Below are positions 8,423 to 17,582 of a stretch of 64,000 nucleotides of DNA, piece by piece. A model generated the notes under the pieces. The model was not told the DNA's origin. It worked only from the letters and a program-made list of their open reading frames with translations, and ran no database searches. The translations under genes were made by a program, and so were the position numbers. Numbering within the stretch: the first letter of the stretch is position 1; every line of letters starts with the position of its first letter. This DNA comes from Pandoraea sputorum (GTDB lineage: Bacteria > Pseudomonadota > Gammaproteobacteria > Burkholderiales > Burkholderiaceae). Location: NCBI RefSeq assembly GCF_000814845.2, contig NZ_CP010431.2:4836001-4900000 (forward strand), given 5' to 3'.

Positions 8423-9922
8423 TTACTTCAGCGTGATCGTGGTGTTCACACCCGACGGGCCGGTGCCGCGTGCCTGCCAGCGTGCCGTGACGGTCTTCGT
8501 TTGCGTCCAGAACAGAATGGCCTGCTTGCCGTTCGGGCCGAGATCGCCGAGCTTCGACGCACGCGAACCGGTGAAGCTGAACCATGCGACCGGCACCGGG
8601 ATCGGCAGGTTGATGCCGACCTGACCGACATCGATCTCATTCTGGAACTGACGCGCCGCACCGCCATCCTGCGTGAACAGTGCCACGCCATTACCGTTCG
8701 GATTCGCGTTGACGAAGGCAATCGCGTCGTCGAGCGTCTCGGCGCCCGTCATGCACAGCACCGGTCCAAAGATTTCCTCGCGGTAGATCGACATCTCAGC
8801 CGTCACACCGTCGAAGATGGTCGGACCGACGAAGTTGCCGTCCGGCGCTTCCTTGACCGAGTGACCCCGTCCGTCGAGCAACAGCTTCGCGCCCTCTTCC
8901 GCCCCCGCGCCGATCAGCTTCTCCACACGCGCGCGCGCCTGCTTCGAGACCAACGGTCCAACGTCAGCCTTACGATCCGTGCCCGGTCCAACCTTGAGCG
9001 CACGGGCGCGCTCGACCAGTTCCGGCACCCACTCGCGGGCTTCGCCCACAAGCACCGCCACCGACGTCGCCATGCAACGCTGCCCCGCCGCCCCGAAGGC
9101 CGCGCCGAGCAAATGGTTGATGGCTTGCTCGCGATCTGCGTCCGGCAGGATCACGCAGTGATTCTTCGCGCCCATCATCGCCTGACAGCGCTTGCCCGCT
9201 TCCGATGCACGACGATAGATGTGCGTGCCGACATGCGTCGAGCCGATGAACGACACGGCCTTGATATCCGGGTGATCGCAGATCGCGTTCGCGATATCCG
9301 GGCCACCATGCACGACGTTAAGCACGCCCGGCGGCAGACCGGCTTCGAGTGCGAGTTCGGCAAGGCGCAGCGACGCGCTCGGATCTTGCTCCGAAGGCTT
9401 CAGCACGAACGTGTTCCCCGTAGCGACGGCCAGCGGGAACATGAAGCACGGCAGCATCACCGGGAAGTTGAACGCGGTAATGCCCGCACACACCCCCAGC
9501 GGCTCGATGAGCGTGTAGACGTCGACGCCACCGGCCGCGTTCTGCGCATACTCGCCGAGTTGCAGCGACGCAATCGAGCAGGCGTGCTCCACGACTTCGA
9601 GACCGCGCCCGACTTCGCCTTCGGCGTCGGGCAGCGTCTTGCCGTGCTCGCGCGTGATCAGTTCGGCAAGTTCGCCCGTGTGATCGCGCAGCAATTGCTG
9701 AAAGCGCAGCATCACGCGCATGCGATTGGCCTGCGACGTGTTGCGCCAGCCCTTGTAGGCCGCCTTGGCGGAAGCCACGGCCGCATCGAGTTCGTCGGTC
9801 GTGGCGAACGGCACGCGCGCGACGACTTCCTGCGTGGCCGGGTTCACGACGTCGCGCCACTGCGACGTCTTCGATTCAACACGCTTGCCATCGATAAGCA
9901 ACGGAATGGTGGGTAGGGACAT
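8423..9922 (-). CDS. mmsA: CoA-acylating methylmalonate-semialdehyde dehydrogenase
   Basis: A 499-aa aldehyde dehydrogenase that converts methylmalonate semialdehyde to propionyl-CoA in valine degradation. The catalytic cysteine is Cys283 in GAAGQRCMA. The cofactor-binding and structural motifs ITAFNFPVMLPCFM, KPSEQDPS and GSTHVG are intact. The residue before the nucleophile pattern (QRCMA) is typical of MmsA, as distinct from ordinary ALDHs. Probably co-transcribed with mmsB, and possibly with the substrate-binding protein upstream. Confidence 0.95.
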   Translation of the reverse strand: MSLPTIPLLIDGKRVESKTSQWRDVVNPATQEVVARVPFATTDELDAAVASAKAAYKGWRNTSQANRMRVMLRFQQLLRDHTGELAELITREHGKTLPDAEGEVGRGLEVVEHACSIASLQLGEYAQNAAGGVDVYTLIEPLGVCAGITAFNFPVMLPCFMFPLAVATGNTFVLKPSEQDPSASLRLAELALEAGLPPGVLNVVHGGPDIANAICDHPDIKAVSFIGSTHVGTHIYRRASEAGKRCQAMMGAKNHCVILPDADREQAINHLLGAAFGAAGQRCMATSVAVLVGEAREWVPELVERARALKVGPGTDRKADVGPLVSKQARARVEKLIGAGAEEGAKLLLDGRGHSVKEAPDGNFVGPTIFDGVTAEMSIYREEIFGPVLCMTGAETLDDAIAFVNANPNGNGVALFTQDGGAARQFQNEIDVGQVGINLPIPVPVAWFSFTGSRASKLGDLGPNGKQAILFWTQTKTVTARWQARGTGPSGVNTTITLK

Positions 9923-9999
9923 GACACGCTCTCCAGATCGAAACGAATGCAGGGATTCGGGTAAGGGTTGAGGGCCGTCGGGTGACGGCCCGATGTCGG

Positions 10000-11238
10000 T
10001 TACTTCGCTGCCGTGTTCGTCTTCACGAGCGAACAGGTCGACTTCGACAGCGGCTGGAAGGCTTCCGTCGCGGGGACGGTGGCCACTTTAGTGTAGTAAT
10101 CCCACGGGCCTTTGGACTCGGCGGGCGACTTCACGCGGAACAGATACATGTCGTGAATCACGCGTCCGTCCGGACGAATCGACGCGTTGTGCATGATCGG
10201 ATCGCGAATCGGCAATTCACGCATCTTTTGCGCAACCACCTTCGCGTCCACACTCTTTGCCGCGGCGACCGAGCGCAGGTAATGCAGCACGCTCGAATAC
10301 ACACCGGCCTGCACCATCGTCGGTTTGAGATTCTTGTACTTCTTCTGGAAGCGGTCGGACCACGTGCGCGAGGCGTCGTCGAAGTCCCAATAGAAGCCGT
10401 CGGTAAACAGCAGCCCTTGCGCCGTATTCAGGCCGAGGGCGTGCACGTCCGACAGAAACACGAGCAGTGCGGCGAGTTTCTGGCCACGCTGCACGATGCC
10501 GAATTCGCGCGCCTGCTTGAGCACGTTGACGGTGTCTTGTCCACCGTTGGCGAGCGCCACGACCTGCGCCTTCGAGCTTTGCGCCTGCAACAGGAACGAC
10601 GCGTAATCGGACGCGTTGAGCGGGTGTCGCGACTGGCCCACGACCGTGCCGCCGAGCGTCTTCACGATATCGGCGGCGTCCTTTTCCAGGGAGTGCCCGA
10701 AGGCGTAGTCGACGGTGATGAAGTACCACGACTTGCCGCCGTCGCCGACCACGGCGCGGGCGGTGGCGGCCGACTGCGAGTACGTGTCGAACATCCAGTG
10801 GAATCCGGTGGGCGAGCAGTCTTCGTTGGTCAGGCGCGTAGTCGCCGGTCCGGAGAACAGCACGACACGCTGCTTGTCCATCGCGAGCTTCTGCACGGCG
10901 AGCGCCGCCGCCGAGTTCGTCAGATCGGCAATCGCGTCGACGTTGTCGCGATCGAACCATTCGCGCGCCTTGTTGGCGGCGACGTCGGCCTTGTTCTGGT
11001 TGTCGGCCGACACCAGTTCGACCTTCATTCCCTTGCACTCGGCGGCCAGACAGTCGTCGATGGCCATTTGTGCGGCCACGACCGACCCTGCCCCGCCCAT
11101 CGCCGAATACGTGCCCGACATATCGGTGAGCACGCCCACCTTGACGGGCCGGTCAGGCAACTGCGCAAACGTTCCGGCTGACGACAATCCCAAGCCCGCA
11201 CCGAGTCCCAGCGCGAGCAGCCACGGCTTGATCTTCAT
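10000..11238 (-). CDS. ABC transporter substrate-binding protein, LivK-like
   Basis: A 412-aa periplasmic binding protein of the branched-chain amino-acid type. The signal peptide is MKIKPWLLALGLGAGLGLSS with cleavage after TFA. The family signatures are VKVGVLTDMSGTYSAMGGAG and a C-terminal region with the AVYS-type VQAGVYSSVLHYLRSV. No permease or ATPase genes are adjacent, so it is an orphan that would need a transporter encoded elsewhere. Its position upstream of mmsA-mmsB suggests, but does not prove, uptake of a related carboxylate or amino acid. Confidence 0.88.
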   Translation of the reverse strand: MKIKPWLLALGLGAGLGLSSAGTFAQLPDRPVKVGVLTDMSGTYSAMGGAGSVVAAQMAIDDCLAAECKGMKVELVSADNQNKADVAANKAREWFDRDNVDAIADLTNSAAALAVQKLAMDKQRVVLFSGPATTRLTNEDCSPTGFHWMFDTYSQSAATARAVVGDGGKSWYFITVDYAFGHSLEKDAADIVKTLGGTVVGQSRHPLNASDYASFLLQAQSSKAQVVALANGGQDTVNVLKQAREFGIVQRGQKLAALLVFLSDVHALGLNTAQGLLFTDGFYWDFDDASRTWSDRFQKKYKNLKPTMVQAGVYSSVLHYLRSVAAAKSVDAKVVAQKMRELPIRDPIMHNASIRPDGRVIHDMYLFRVKSPAESKGPWDYYTKVATVPATEAFQPLSKSTCSLVKTNTAAK

Positions 11239-11350
11239 CGCTTTTGTCTCCTTCAGGTCTTTTATGCTTTCGTCGCCGACGTCTATGCGTGGCGCTCATA
11301 AATTGTATTTGTGCGAATTTGCTTTACATAGCGAAAATCTGCATCTACTT

Positions 11351-11366
11351 TGTGCAGAATTGCACA
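11351..11366. promoter_or_regulatory. Inverted repeat upstream of LysR gene
   Basis: TGTGCA-GAAT-TGCACA, a perfect 6-bp inverted repeat 26 bp before the LysR start. It lies in the divergent promoter region shared with the substrate-binding protein gene. A candidate LysR-type binding site. Confidence 0.4.
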
Positions 11367-11392
11367 TAGCGACTTCACATGGGAGCGGGGGT

Positions 11393-12379
11393 ATGGCGCA
11401 CAGCGGAGCGACGAGAATCGCCCGGTCGATGGGCATCGCCGGGGCGTCGGGCGCAGAGCCGCGTCCCGACTGGGACGACCTTCGGTACTTTCTGGAAGTG
11501 GCGCGCACGCAGCGCGTGAGTGCGGCGGCGCAACGGCTGGGCGTCGATCACACGACGGTGTCGCGACGGGTGCGTGCGCTGGAGCAGGCGCTCGGCACGC
11601 TGCTCTTCGACAAGTCGCGCAACGCTGGCTTCGCGCTCACGCCCGAAGGTCAGCAACTGCTCGTGTATGCCGAGCAGATGGAGACGGCCCTGCAATCGGC
11701 CTGCGAACAGGTTGCGGGCCTGGGGCAAACGCTCTCGGGTCATGTGCGGATCGGGTCGACGGAAGCGTTCGGCACGTACTTCGTCACGCCCGTACTCTCA
11801 CGCTTTCAGCGCGAATACCCCGCCATCGATTTCGACGTATTGCCGGTGCCCCGCTTCGTCAGCCTCTCCAAGCGCGAGGCCGATCTGGCGATCACCATCG
11901 AGCGCCCACAACGGGGGCCGTACGTCTGCAGCAAGCTGTGCGACTACCGCTTGCAGTTGTACGCCACGCCCGGCTATCTCGCGCAGTACGGTGACGTAGC
12001 GACGTTCGCCGATCTCACCGGGCGTCGCTTTATCAGCTATGTGGACGAACTCTCGTTCAGCAACGAGTTGCGCTATCTGGAAGACATCGTGCCGGGGTGC
12101 AACGTCGTGCTGCGCAGCACGAGCGTCATCGCGCAGTATCAGGCGGCGCTGCAGGGCGAAGCGCTGGCCGTTCTGCCGTGCTTCATGGCGGCGCAGGACC
12201 CGCGACTCGTGCCGCTGCTGGTCGACGATGTGGTCGTCACGCGTAGCTTCTGGATCTACTGCCACGAAGAATTGCGCACGCTCAAACGCATTACGGTGCT
12301 GTGGGATTACCTGCGCGACGCCGCGCAGCGCAACGACGCCCTGTTGCAAGGCAAGGCCGGACAACTGCTACTGACCTGA
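11393..12379 (+). CDS. LysR-family transcriptional regulator
   Basis: A 328-aa LTTR. The HTH is at about residues 25-85: WDDLRYFLEVARTQRVSAAA and RLGVDHTTVSRRVRALEQAL. The effector-binding domain follows. ATG at 11393 is chosen because of GGGAG about 8 bp upstream; the longer upstream open frame is antisense to the substrate-binding protein gene. It is divergent from the transporter-mmsA-mmsB genes and is their likely regulator. The pattern HTTVSRRVRALE is typical of the subgroup that controls single neighbouring operons. Confidence 0.9.
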   Translation: MAHSGATRIARSMGIAGASGAEPRPDWDDLRYFLEVARTQRVSAAAQRLGVDHTTVSRRVRALEQALGTLLFDKSRNAGFALTPEGQQLLVYAEQMETALQSACEQVAGLGQTLSGHVRIGSTEAFGTYFVTPVLSRFQREYPAIDFDVLPVPRFVSLSKREADLAITIERPQRGPYVCSKLCDYRLQLYATPGYLAQYGDVATFADLTGRRFISYVDELSFSNELRYLEDIVPGCNVVLRSTSVIAQYQAALQGEALAVLPCFMAAQDPRLVPLLVDDVVVTRSFWIYCHEELRTLKRITVLWDYLRDAAQRNDALLQGKAGQLLLT

Positions 12380-12389
12380 CGCCGCGCGC

Positions 12390-13367
12390 TCAGCGAATCT
12401 TGCGCTGCTCATCCTCGATCACGGTCGGAATCGCGATGCGCATCGCTTCGACGAAACGGCGCAGACGCGCGGGGTAATACTTCGCGTACGGGTACAAGAG
12501 ATACATCGGCAGCGGCGTCGAGCGCCATTTCGGCACGAGTTGAATCAGACGTCCCTGCGCGATGTCTTCGGCCATCACCCACGCCGACGCCACGCCCACG
12601 CCCAGACAACGCAATGCGGCACTGCGCAACGCGAACAGATTGTCCGTACTCATGCGCGGGTCGAATGTGATGCGCTCGCTCTCGTGCGTCTCGCGATGCG
12701 TCAGCGTGATGTCCGTCCGATAGAACGTGGTGAGTGCGAGCCACGGAAACGCCGTCAGTTCCGAGGGATGTTCGGGCATCGGGCGCCCCCGGAGCAAGTC
12801 GGGCGACGCCACGACGATGCGCGGCACGTCGGTCAGCAGGATCGCGACGTTCGACGGATCTTGCAATTCGCCCACGTGAATCGCGCAATCGATGCCCTCG
12901 GCAATGAAGTCCGGCTCGCGATCCTGCAAAAACCAGTGCACCTTCATCCCGGTGTAGCGATCGAGAAAGTCGGCCAGCGGCCCGATCATCATGTCCTGCC
13001 CGAACGCGTGCGGCACCAGCACGCGCAGCGTCCCCTCCGGCTCGGCCCCCGTGCCGCGCAGATCGGCCTCGAACGCCTCCCAACTGGTCACAAGCTCCTT
13101 GGCGCGCGCGAAACAACGCTCGCCGTCTTCGGTGAGCTTCATGCGATGGGTCGAGCGCTGAAGCAGTCGCAGGCCCAGTGAGCGCTCCAGCATTTGCAGC
13201 CGTCGGCTGACGGTCGGCTGCGTGGTGCCAAGCTGCGCCGCCGCCGCCGACAGGCTGCCGGATTCAACGATGCGCACGAAGGTCTGCATCAGTTCGACGC
13301 GATCGGCGCCGCCGGGTCTGAGGGCCGAAGGCGATGCGGAGGACGGGGGATCGAGTGGCTCTGTCAT
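12390..13367 (-). CDS. LysR-family transcriptional regulator
   Basis: A 325-aa LTTR with HTH residues about 27-85 (MQTFVRIVESGSLSAAAAQL then QPTVSRRLQMLERSLGLRLL) and a standard co-inducer domain. An N-terminal extension of ~25 residues rich in Pro/Ser precedes the HTH. It is divergent from the MFS transporter gene, so probably its regulator. The gene's 3' end lies 10 bp from that of the other LysR gene, in convergent orientation. Confidence 0.9.
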   Translation of the reverse strand: MTEPLDPPSSASPSALRPGGADRVELMQTFVRIVESGSLSAAAAQLGTTQPTVSRRLQMLERSLGLRLLQRSTHRMKLTEDGERCFARAKELVTSWEAFEADLRGTGAEPEGTLRVLVPHAFGQDMMIGPLADFLDRYTGMKVHWFLQDREPDFIAEGIDCAIHVGELQDPSNVAILLTDVPRIVVASPDLLRGRPMPEHPSELTAFPWLALTTFYRTDITLTHRETHESERITFDPRMSTDNLFALRSAALRCLGVGVASAWVMAEDIAQGRLIQLVPKWRSTPLPMYLLYPYAKYYPARLRRFVEAMRIAIPTVIEDEQRKIR

Positions 13368-13380
13368 ACGTCACACGTAT
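13366..13380. promoter_or_regulatory. Palindrome at LysR start / MFS divergent promoter
   Basis: ATACGT-CAC-ACGTAT, a perfect 6-bp inverted repeat directly abutting the LysR start codon and about 86 bp upstream of the MFS start. A candidate autoregulatory operator. Confidence 0.35.
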
Positions 13381-13465
13381 AAAGGTTGTACGGATTATAG
13401 GTCTACCGCTGCACCGCACCAAGCGAGACACTACGCCCCGTACCTTCTTACTGGAGCCTCAAGCA

Positions 13466-14704
13466 ATGAGTTCCGCGCAAATTTCGAACGCCCCCGACGC
13501 GAGCCGTGCGACGCCCCGGCCGCAGCCGGCGCTGTCCGCACGACTGATTCTGTTGCTGGCAACGGGCACGGGCCTGACCGTCGCCTCGCTGTACTACGCA
13601 CAACCGATGCTCGGCATCATGACCGTCGACATCCACGCGGCCAACACGACCGTGGGATGGGTGCCGACACTCACCCAACTCGGTTACGCCCTTGGGATTC
13701 TGCTGCTCGTGCCGATGGGCGACATCATCGACCGCCGCCGCATCGTGCTCGTCAAGGGCGCGATTCTGACGCTGGCCTTGCTGCTGGCGGCCTTTGCCCC
13801 GGGCATCGGCACCTTGCTCGTCGCGAGTCTCGCCATCGGTCTGACGGCGACGATGGCGCAGGACATCGTGCCTGCGGCCGCCACCCTCGCCCCAGAGTCG
13901 ATCCGGGGACGTGTGGTCGGCACCGTGATGACCGGCCTGCTGCTCGGGATTTTGCTGTCCCGCGTGGTGTCGGGCTTCGTCGCACAGAATTTCGGATGGC
14001 GGGCGATGTATGTGGTCGCAGCCATCAGCGTCGCGGGGTTCGGTGTGGTGGCGTGGCGCAGCCTGCCGTCGTTCCATCCGACGACGCAGATGTCCTATCG
14101 CCAACTGATCGGCTCGGTCGCGAGTCTGTGGCGTCGTCACCCGGCACTGCGCCGGGCAGCCTTCGCACAGGGCTTGCTGTCGGTCGGCTTCAGCGCGTTC
14201 TGGTCGACGCTGGCCGTGATGCTGCACGAAGCGCCGTTCCATCTGGGCGCAGCCGCCGCCGGTGCGTTCGGTCTGGCCGGTGCCGCCGGTGCGCTCGGTG
14301 CGCCGATTGCCGGTCGTATCGCGGACAAGAAGGGCCCTCAGATCGTGACGCGCCTCGGTGCAGGCCTTGTCGCCGTGTCGTTCGCCGCGATGCTGTTCGC
14401 CCCGCTGTTGAGCCCGCATGCCCAGTTGTGGCTGATCGGTCTGGGCGCCATCGGCTTCGACCTTGGCGTGCAGGTCGCCCTGATCTCGCATCAGACCATC
14501 GTGTACGGGATCGAACCGCCTGCCCGCAGCCGTCTGAACGCAGTGTTGTTCGTCTGTGTGTTCATCGGCATGTCGCTCGGTTCGGTGCTCGGCTCGCAGG
14601 CGCTGGCGCATTGGGGCTGGACGGGCGTCGCATCGCTCGCCATGCTGTCCGCGCTCGGTGCGCTGGCCGTGCGGATGTGGCCGGGCACGACGTCGGCACA
14701 CTGA
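13466..14704 (+). CDS. MFS transporter
   Basis: A 412-aa inner-membrane major facilitator with about 12 predicted helices. The motif A-like loop is MGDIIDRRRIVLVKGA after TM2, repeated weakly as IAGRIADKKGPQ in the second half. The overall pattern resembles DHA1 efflux proteins. ATG at 13466 is chosen because GGAG lies 10 bp upstream. The substrate is not predictable. It is likely controlled by the divergent LysR protein. A strong terminator follows. Confidence 0.88.
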   Translation: MSSAQISNAPDASRATPRPQPALSARLILLLATGTGLTVASLYYAQPMLGIMTVDIHAANTTVGWVPTLTQLGYALGILLLVPMGDIIDRRRIVLVKGAILTLALLLAAFAPGIGTLLVASLAIGLTATMAQDIVPAAATLAPESIRGRVVGTVMTGLLLGILLSRVVSGFVAQNFGWRAMYVVAAISVAGFGVVAWRSLPSFHPTTQMSYRQLIGSVASLWRRHPALRRAAFAQGLLSVGFSAFWSTLAVMLHEAPFHLGAAAAGAFGLAGAAGALGAPIAGRIADKKGPQIVTRLGAGLVAVSFAAMLFAPLLSPHAQLWLIGLGAIGFDLGVQVALISHQTIVYGIEPPARSRLNAVLFVCVFIGMSLGSVLGSQALAHWGWTGVASLAMLSALGALAVRMWPGTTSAH

Positions 14705-14732
14705 TGTAGACGTATTGAGGAACGCATGTAAG

Positions 14733-14771
14733 AAGGGCCTTGCGGACGGTCTGTCTGCAAGGCCCTTTTTC
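14733..14771. terminator. Bidirectional intrinsic terminator
   Basis: Perfect 11-bp stem AAGGGCCTTGC / GCAAGGCCCTT with a T-run after it. It lies between the MFS gene (+) and the convergent nat gene (-). Confidence 0.85.
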
Positions 14772-14787
14772 TTTGTGTTTCGGGTGT

Positions 14788-15648
14788 TCAGCGCTGGACT
14801 GTTTTGGCGGCGCCCGCAAGCGCTCGCGCGAACAACTCGTCGGTATCGACGTCGGTCAGATTCAGGCCGAAGCGTCCGGCCAGCGCGTCGGCCAGTTGCG
14901 ACGCCGAACCGATTTTCGTCTCGGCGATCACGTCGCCCTTCGGACCGCGTTCGACCAGTTTGGTATCGAGCAACGCGAGACGCCCTTGCGGCAACACCCG
15001 GCACGCCATGAGGTGATTCGTGAAGATCGAGTCCGGCGCGCTCGACGTGTACCAGTTCCCGAGCTTGTAATCGATCCACTCGGCGGGACGCGGCGTGAAG
15101 CGATACGTCGGCAGCCATGTCTGCGCCGATTTCACGCTCAGACGATATTCGCCGACGGTATGACCGTCGCCCACCGGCACCGGCGTCAGATTGAAGATTT
15201 CGAGCGGCGTGGCCTGCTCGCCCGACGCGCTCAGACGCAACGGCGCCGTCAGCGTGACCGAGCCGAAGCCCACATCCGCCAGCCACGATTCGCCGTCGAG
15301 TTCGATGCGCAGCAGCATGTGCGTGAGCGGTGCTTCCGCTTCGAAGGTGCGGCCCCAGCAGACGCGTCCGATCAGTGGCGTGACGTCGAACCCGAGATAC
15401 TTGAGCGCACTGGCAAACAACGCATTCTGCTCGAAGCAGTAACCGCCGCGTTCGCCGTCGACCAGCTTGGCGACGACCGACGGCAGATCCACATGCACCG
15501 CTTCGCCGCGTATCGGATCGATGTTCTCGAAGGGAATCGCGAGCGGATGCAACGAATGCACCGCGCGCAGCACATCGAGCGTGGCTTCGCGGGGGCCGGT
15601 ATAACCGATGCGCCGAAAATAGCGCGCAGGATCGAAATCTTGGGACAT
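14788..15648 (-). CDS. nat: Arylamine N-acetyltransferase
   Basis: A 286-aa cytosolic enzyme transferring acetyl from acetyl-CoA to arylamines or hydrazines. The Cys-His-Asp triad is visible: Cys71 in RGGYCFEQN, His110 in EAPLTHMLL and Asp125 in LADVGFGS. The N-terminal PFENIDP motif is also present. The length is usual for the bacterial family. It lies 15 bp downstream of the glyoxalase-fold gene and is probably in one transcript with it. Confidence 0.93.
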   Translation of the reverse strand: MSQDFDPARYFRRIGYTGPREATLDVLRAVHSLHPLAIPFENIDPIRGEAVHVDLPSVVAKLVDGERGGYCFEQNALFASALKYLGFDVTPLIGRVCWGRTFEAEAPLTHMLLRIELDGESWLADVGFGSVTLTAPLRLSASGEQATPLEIFNLTPVPVGDGHTVGEYRLSVKSAQTWLPTYRFTPRPAEWIDYKLGNWYTSSAPDSIFTNHLMACRVLPQGRLALLDTKLVERGPKGDVIAETKIGSASQLADALAGRFGLNLTDVDTDELFARALAGAAKTVQR

Positions 15649-15663
15649 ACCGGCCTTCCTCCG

Positions 15664-16209
15664 TCAGTCGTTCGATTCGCAGAAGCGAATGCGGTTATTG
15701 AATGGGTCGGTCACCGTCATCTGCTTGCCCCAGTCGAGTGCTTCGATGCCGGGATTCATATTGGGATAACGCTTGCCAGACAGGTCGCGCTGATAGGCTT
15801 CGACACCCCGCATGAAGACGAACGTCGTCGCCCCCGGGCTGGCATCGCCGAAATGGCCGGACAAGTGCAGCGTCATGCCCGCACGGGAGACCTGGCAGTA
15901 CAGCGGCATACCGTCGGCAAAGCGATGCTCCCAATCAAGCTTGAAGCCGAGGAAGTCGACGTAGAATTCACGCGCCTTCGCTTCGTCGAAGATCCGGTGA
16001 ATCGGGGCGACGGTGTCGAACACGATGCCGTCACTGACCGCAGCAGCGGCCAGTTTGGCGGCGAGCACGTTCCAGTCCGCAAAGCCGAACTGCGCGGCGA
16101 CGGATTCCAGTGCCTGTGCGTGGGAGATGTCGATGCCCTCGCGCGCGAGACGTTCGCGCAGGGACTTGGCCATGATTTTGGCGTCGAGATAGGTTCGCAT
16201 GTTGGCCAT
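15664..16209 (-). CDS. Glyoxalase-superfamily protein
   Basis: A 181-aa protein. The N-terminal ~55 residues (SHAQALESVAAQFGFADWNV) form the small helical module often found before this type of VOC domain. The rest is a single glyoxalase/bleomycin-resistance beta-alpha-beta-beta-beta fold (FVDFLGFKLDWEHRF, then TVTDPFNNRIRFCE). Metal-binding residues are incomplete in a single module, so a dimer is expected. Substrate unknown. First gene of a probable two-gene operon with nat. Confidence 0.8.
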   Translation of the reverse strand: MANMRTYLDAKIMAKSLRERLAREGIDISHAQALESVAAQFGFADWNVLAAKLAAAAVSDGIVFDTVAPIHRIFDEAKAREFYVDFLGFKLDWEHRFADGMPLYCQVSRAGMTLHLSGHFGDASPGATTFVFMRGVEAYQRDLSGKRYPNMNPGIEALDWGKQMTVTDPFNNRIRFCESND

Positions 16210-16532
16210 CCTTGATAGCGTTCAATGGCGACGCATTCGATCAGTGCTCGCGTTGCTGATGCGCGTCGCCCGGAGAACGGGACGGACATGCGATGCCTGC
16301 GATGCTTTCACCGTCCCCGGATCGGGTGCGAGCGGCAGGCAGCATCGGCCGTGCGGCAATTCTAGCAGCAATCGCAGGCCGCCGAAGCGCGCCGCCGTGG
16401 CGATGCCGAAATGCGATGGCGGCGCCCGGAATTCCGCATTGGCCTGCCATGCGGCGCGCCGGTATAGTGGCGCTCGTCGGCCGGGCGCATGATCCCCATG
16501 CATCGGCCTCAGTCTTCCGGAGTCCTGCGTCC
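16210..16532. other. Divergent intergenic region, 323 bp
   Basis: Lies between the glyoxalase-fold gene (-) and zapE (+) and must contain both promoters. The frame of zapE is open through it to 16293, but that stretch has no family similarity. I see no other gene. Confidence 0.4.
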
Positions 16533-17579
16533 ATGATCGACGCCACGCGTATTACGCAAGCGCTGGCCGAGCGCCACATCACCCCCGACCGTCGTCAACG
16601 CGACGCCATCGCCGTGCTCGCGAGCCTCTCGTCGCCGGGGGCGCCTCGTGGGACGGCAGCACACGATGGCGTCTATTGCTATGGCCTGCCCGGACGCGGC
16701 AAAAGCCTTGTCGTGGACGCCGCCTTCGCCGTCGCCGACGGCGAGAAGCGCCGCGTGCACTTTCACGAATTCCTGCGCGAAATCCACCGTCAGCTCGTGC
16801 GCGAGCCGAAGTGCGACGACCGGCTCGCGGCCGTGGCCAATCGCTGGCTGGACGGCGTGGAACTGCTTTGCTTTGACGAATTCCACGTCCACGACATTGC
16901 CGACGCCTTCCTCATCGGACGCTTTCTCGACATTGCACTCGCACGCCGCGTGCGGCTGGTGCTGACGTCGAACTACGCCCCCGCCCAGTTGCTGCCCGAC
17001 CCCGAGTTTCACGAGCGCTTCGAGCCGACCATCGCCGTGATTCTTCAGCGCTTCGCCATCGTGCATTTCGACGGCGCAACCGACTACCGGATGGGCGGCG
17101 ATGCTGCGTCGATGCCGCGCTGGCTTGCGCCGCTGGCAGCTGCGCATGAGGTCCTGCCTGCGTGTTACGAAGCGCTGGAGGGTAGCCCGGCAAGCGCCCC
17201 GTCAAACGTCACGGTGGCCGGTCGCGCCCTGGGGGTGCGCAGCGCAGGTGAGCGCGTGGTGTGGGCCGACTTCGAGGCGCTGTGCGTGGCCCACCGCTCG
17301 CATCTGGACTACCTCGGTCTTGCCGAACAGTGGCAGGCGCTGATTGTGGACGAACTGCACGTCGATCAGTTGCGCCGCCCGGACACGCTGCAACGCTTTC
17401 TCTGGCTCGTCGACATTTGCTACGACCGGCAGCGAACGCTGCTGGTCGCATCCGACGCGCCGCTCATCCCTGCACTCGATGCGCTAAGCGACTGGCGCGA
17501 TCTGTCGCGCACGATCAGCCGTCTGGCGGAGATGGGATCGCGGGACTACGAGCGACGCACGCTCACGCCCGATCGCTGA
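16533..17579 (+). CDS. zapE: AFG1-family ATPase, cell division protein ZapE
   Basis: A 348-aa cytosolic P-loop ATPase. Walker A is GLPGRGKS (residues 51-58) and Walker B is LLCFDEFHVHD (Asp115, Glu116). An AFG1 sensor-like stretch is RRVRLVLTSNYAPAQLLPDP. In E. coli ZapE associates with the Z ring during constriction. The ATG at 16533 gives the usual family N-terminus and length. It stands alone between two minus-strand genes. Confidence 0.9.
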   Translation: MIDATRITQALAERHITPDRRQRDAIAVLASLSSPGAPRGTAAHDGVYCYGLPGRGKSLVVDAAFAVADGEKRRVHFHEFLREIHRQLVREPKCDDRLAAVANRWLDGVELLCFDEFHVHDIADAFLIGRFLDIALARRVRLVLTSNYAPAQLLPDPEFHERFEPTIAVILQRFAIVHFDGATDYRMGGDAASMPRWLAPLAAAHEVLPACYEALEGSPASAPSNVTVAGRALGVRSAGERVVWADFEALCVAHRSHLDYLGLAEQWQALIVDELHVDQLRRPDTLQRFLWLVDICYDRQRTLLVASDAPLIPALDALSDWRDLSRTISRLAEMGSRDYERRTLTPDR

Positions 17580-17582
17580 ACG

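Noticed and set aside
10715..11392. 226-residue N-terminal extension of the LysR protein
   Set aside because: Runs antisense through the substrate-binding protein gene; the HTH and Shine-Dalgarno fit the start at 11393.
13448..15286. 612-aa minus-strand open frame
   Set aside because: Antisense to the MFS gene and overlapping nat in another frame; Arg/Gly-rich shadow of high-GC coding DNA.
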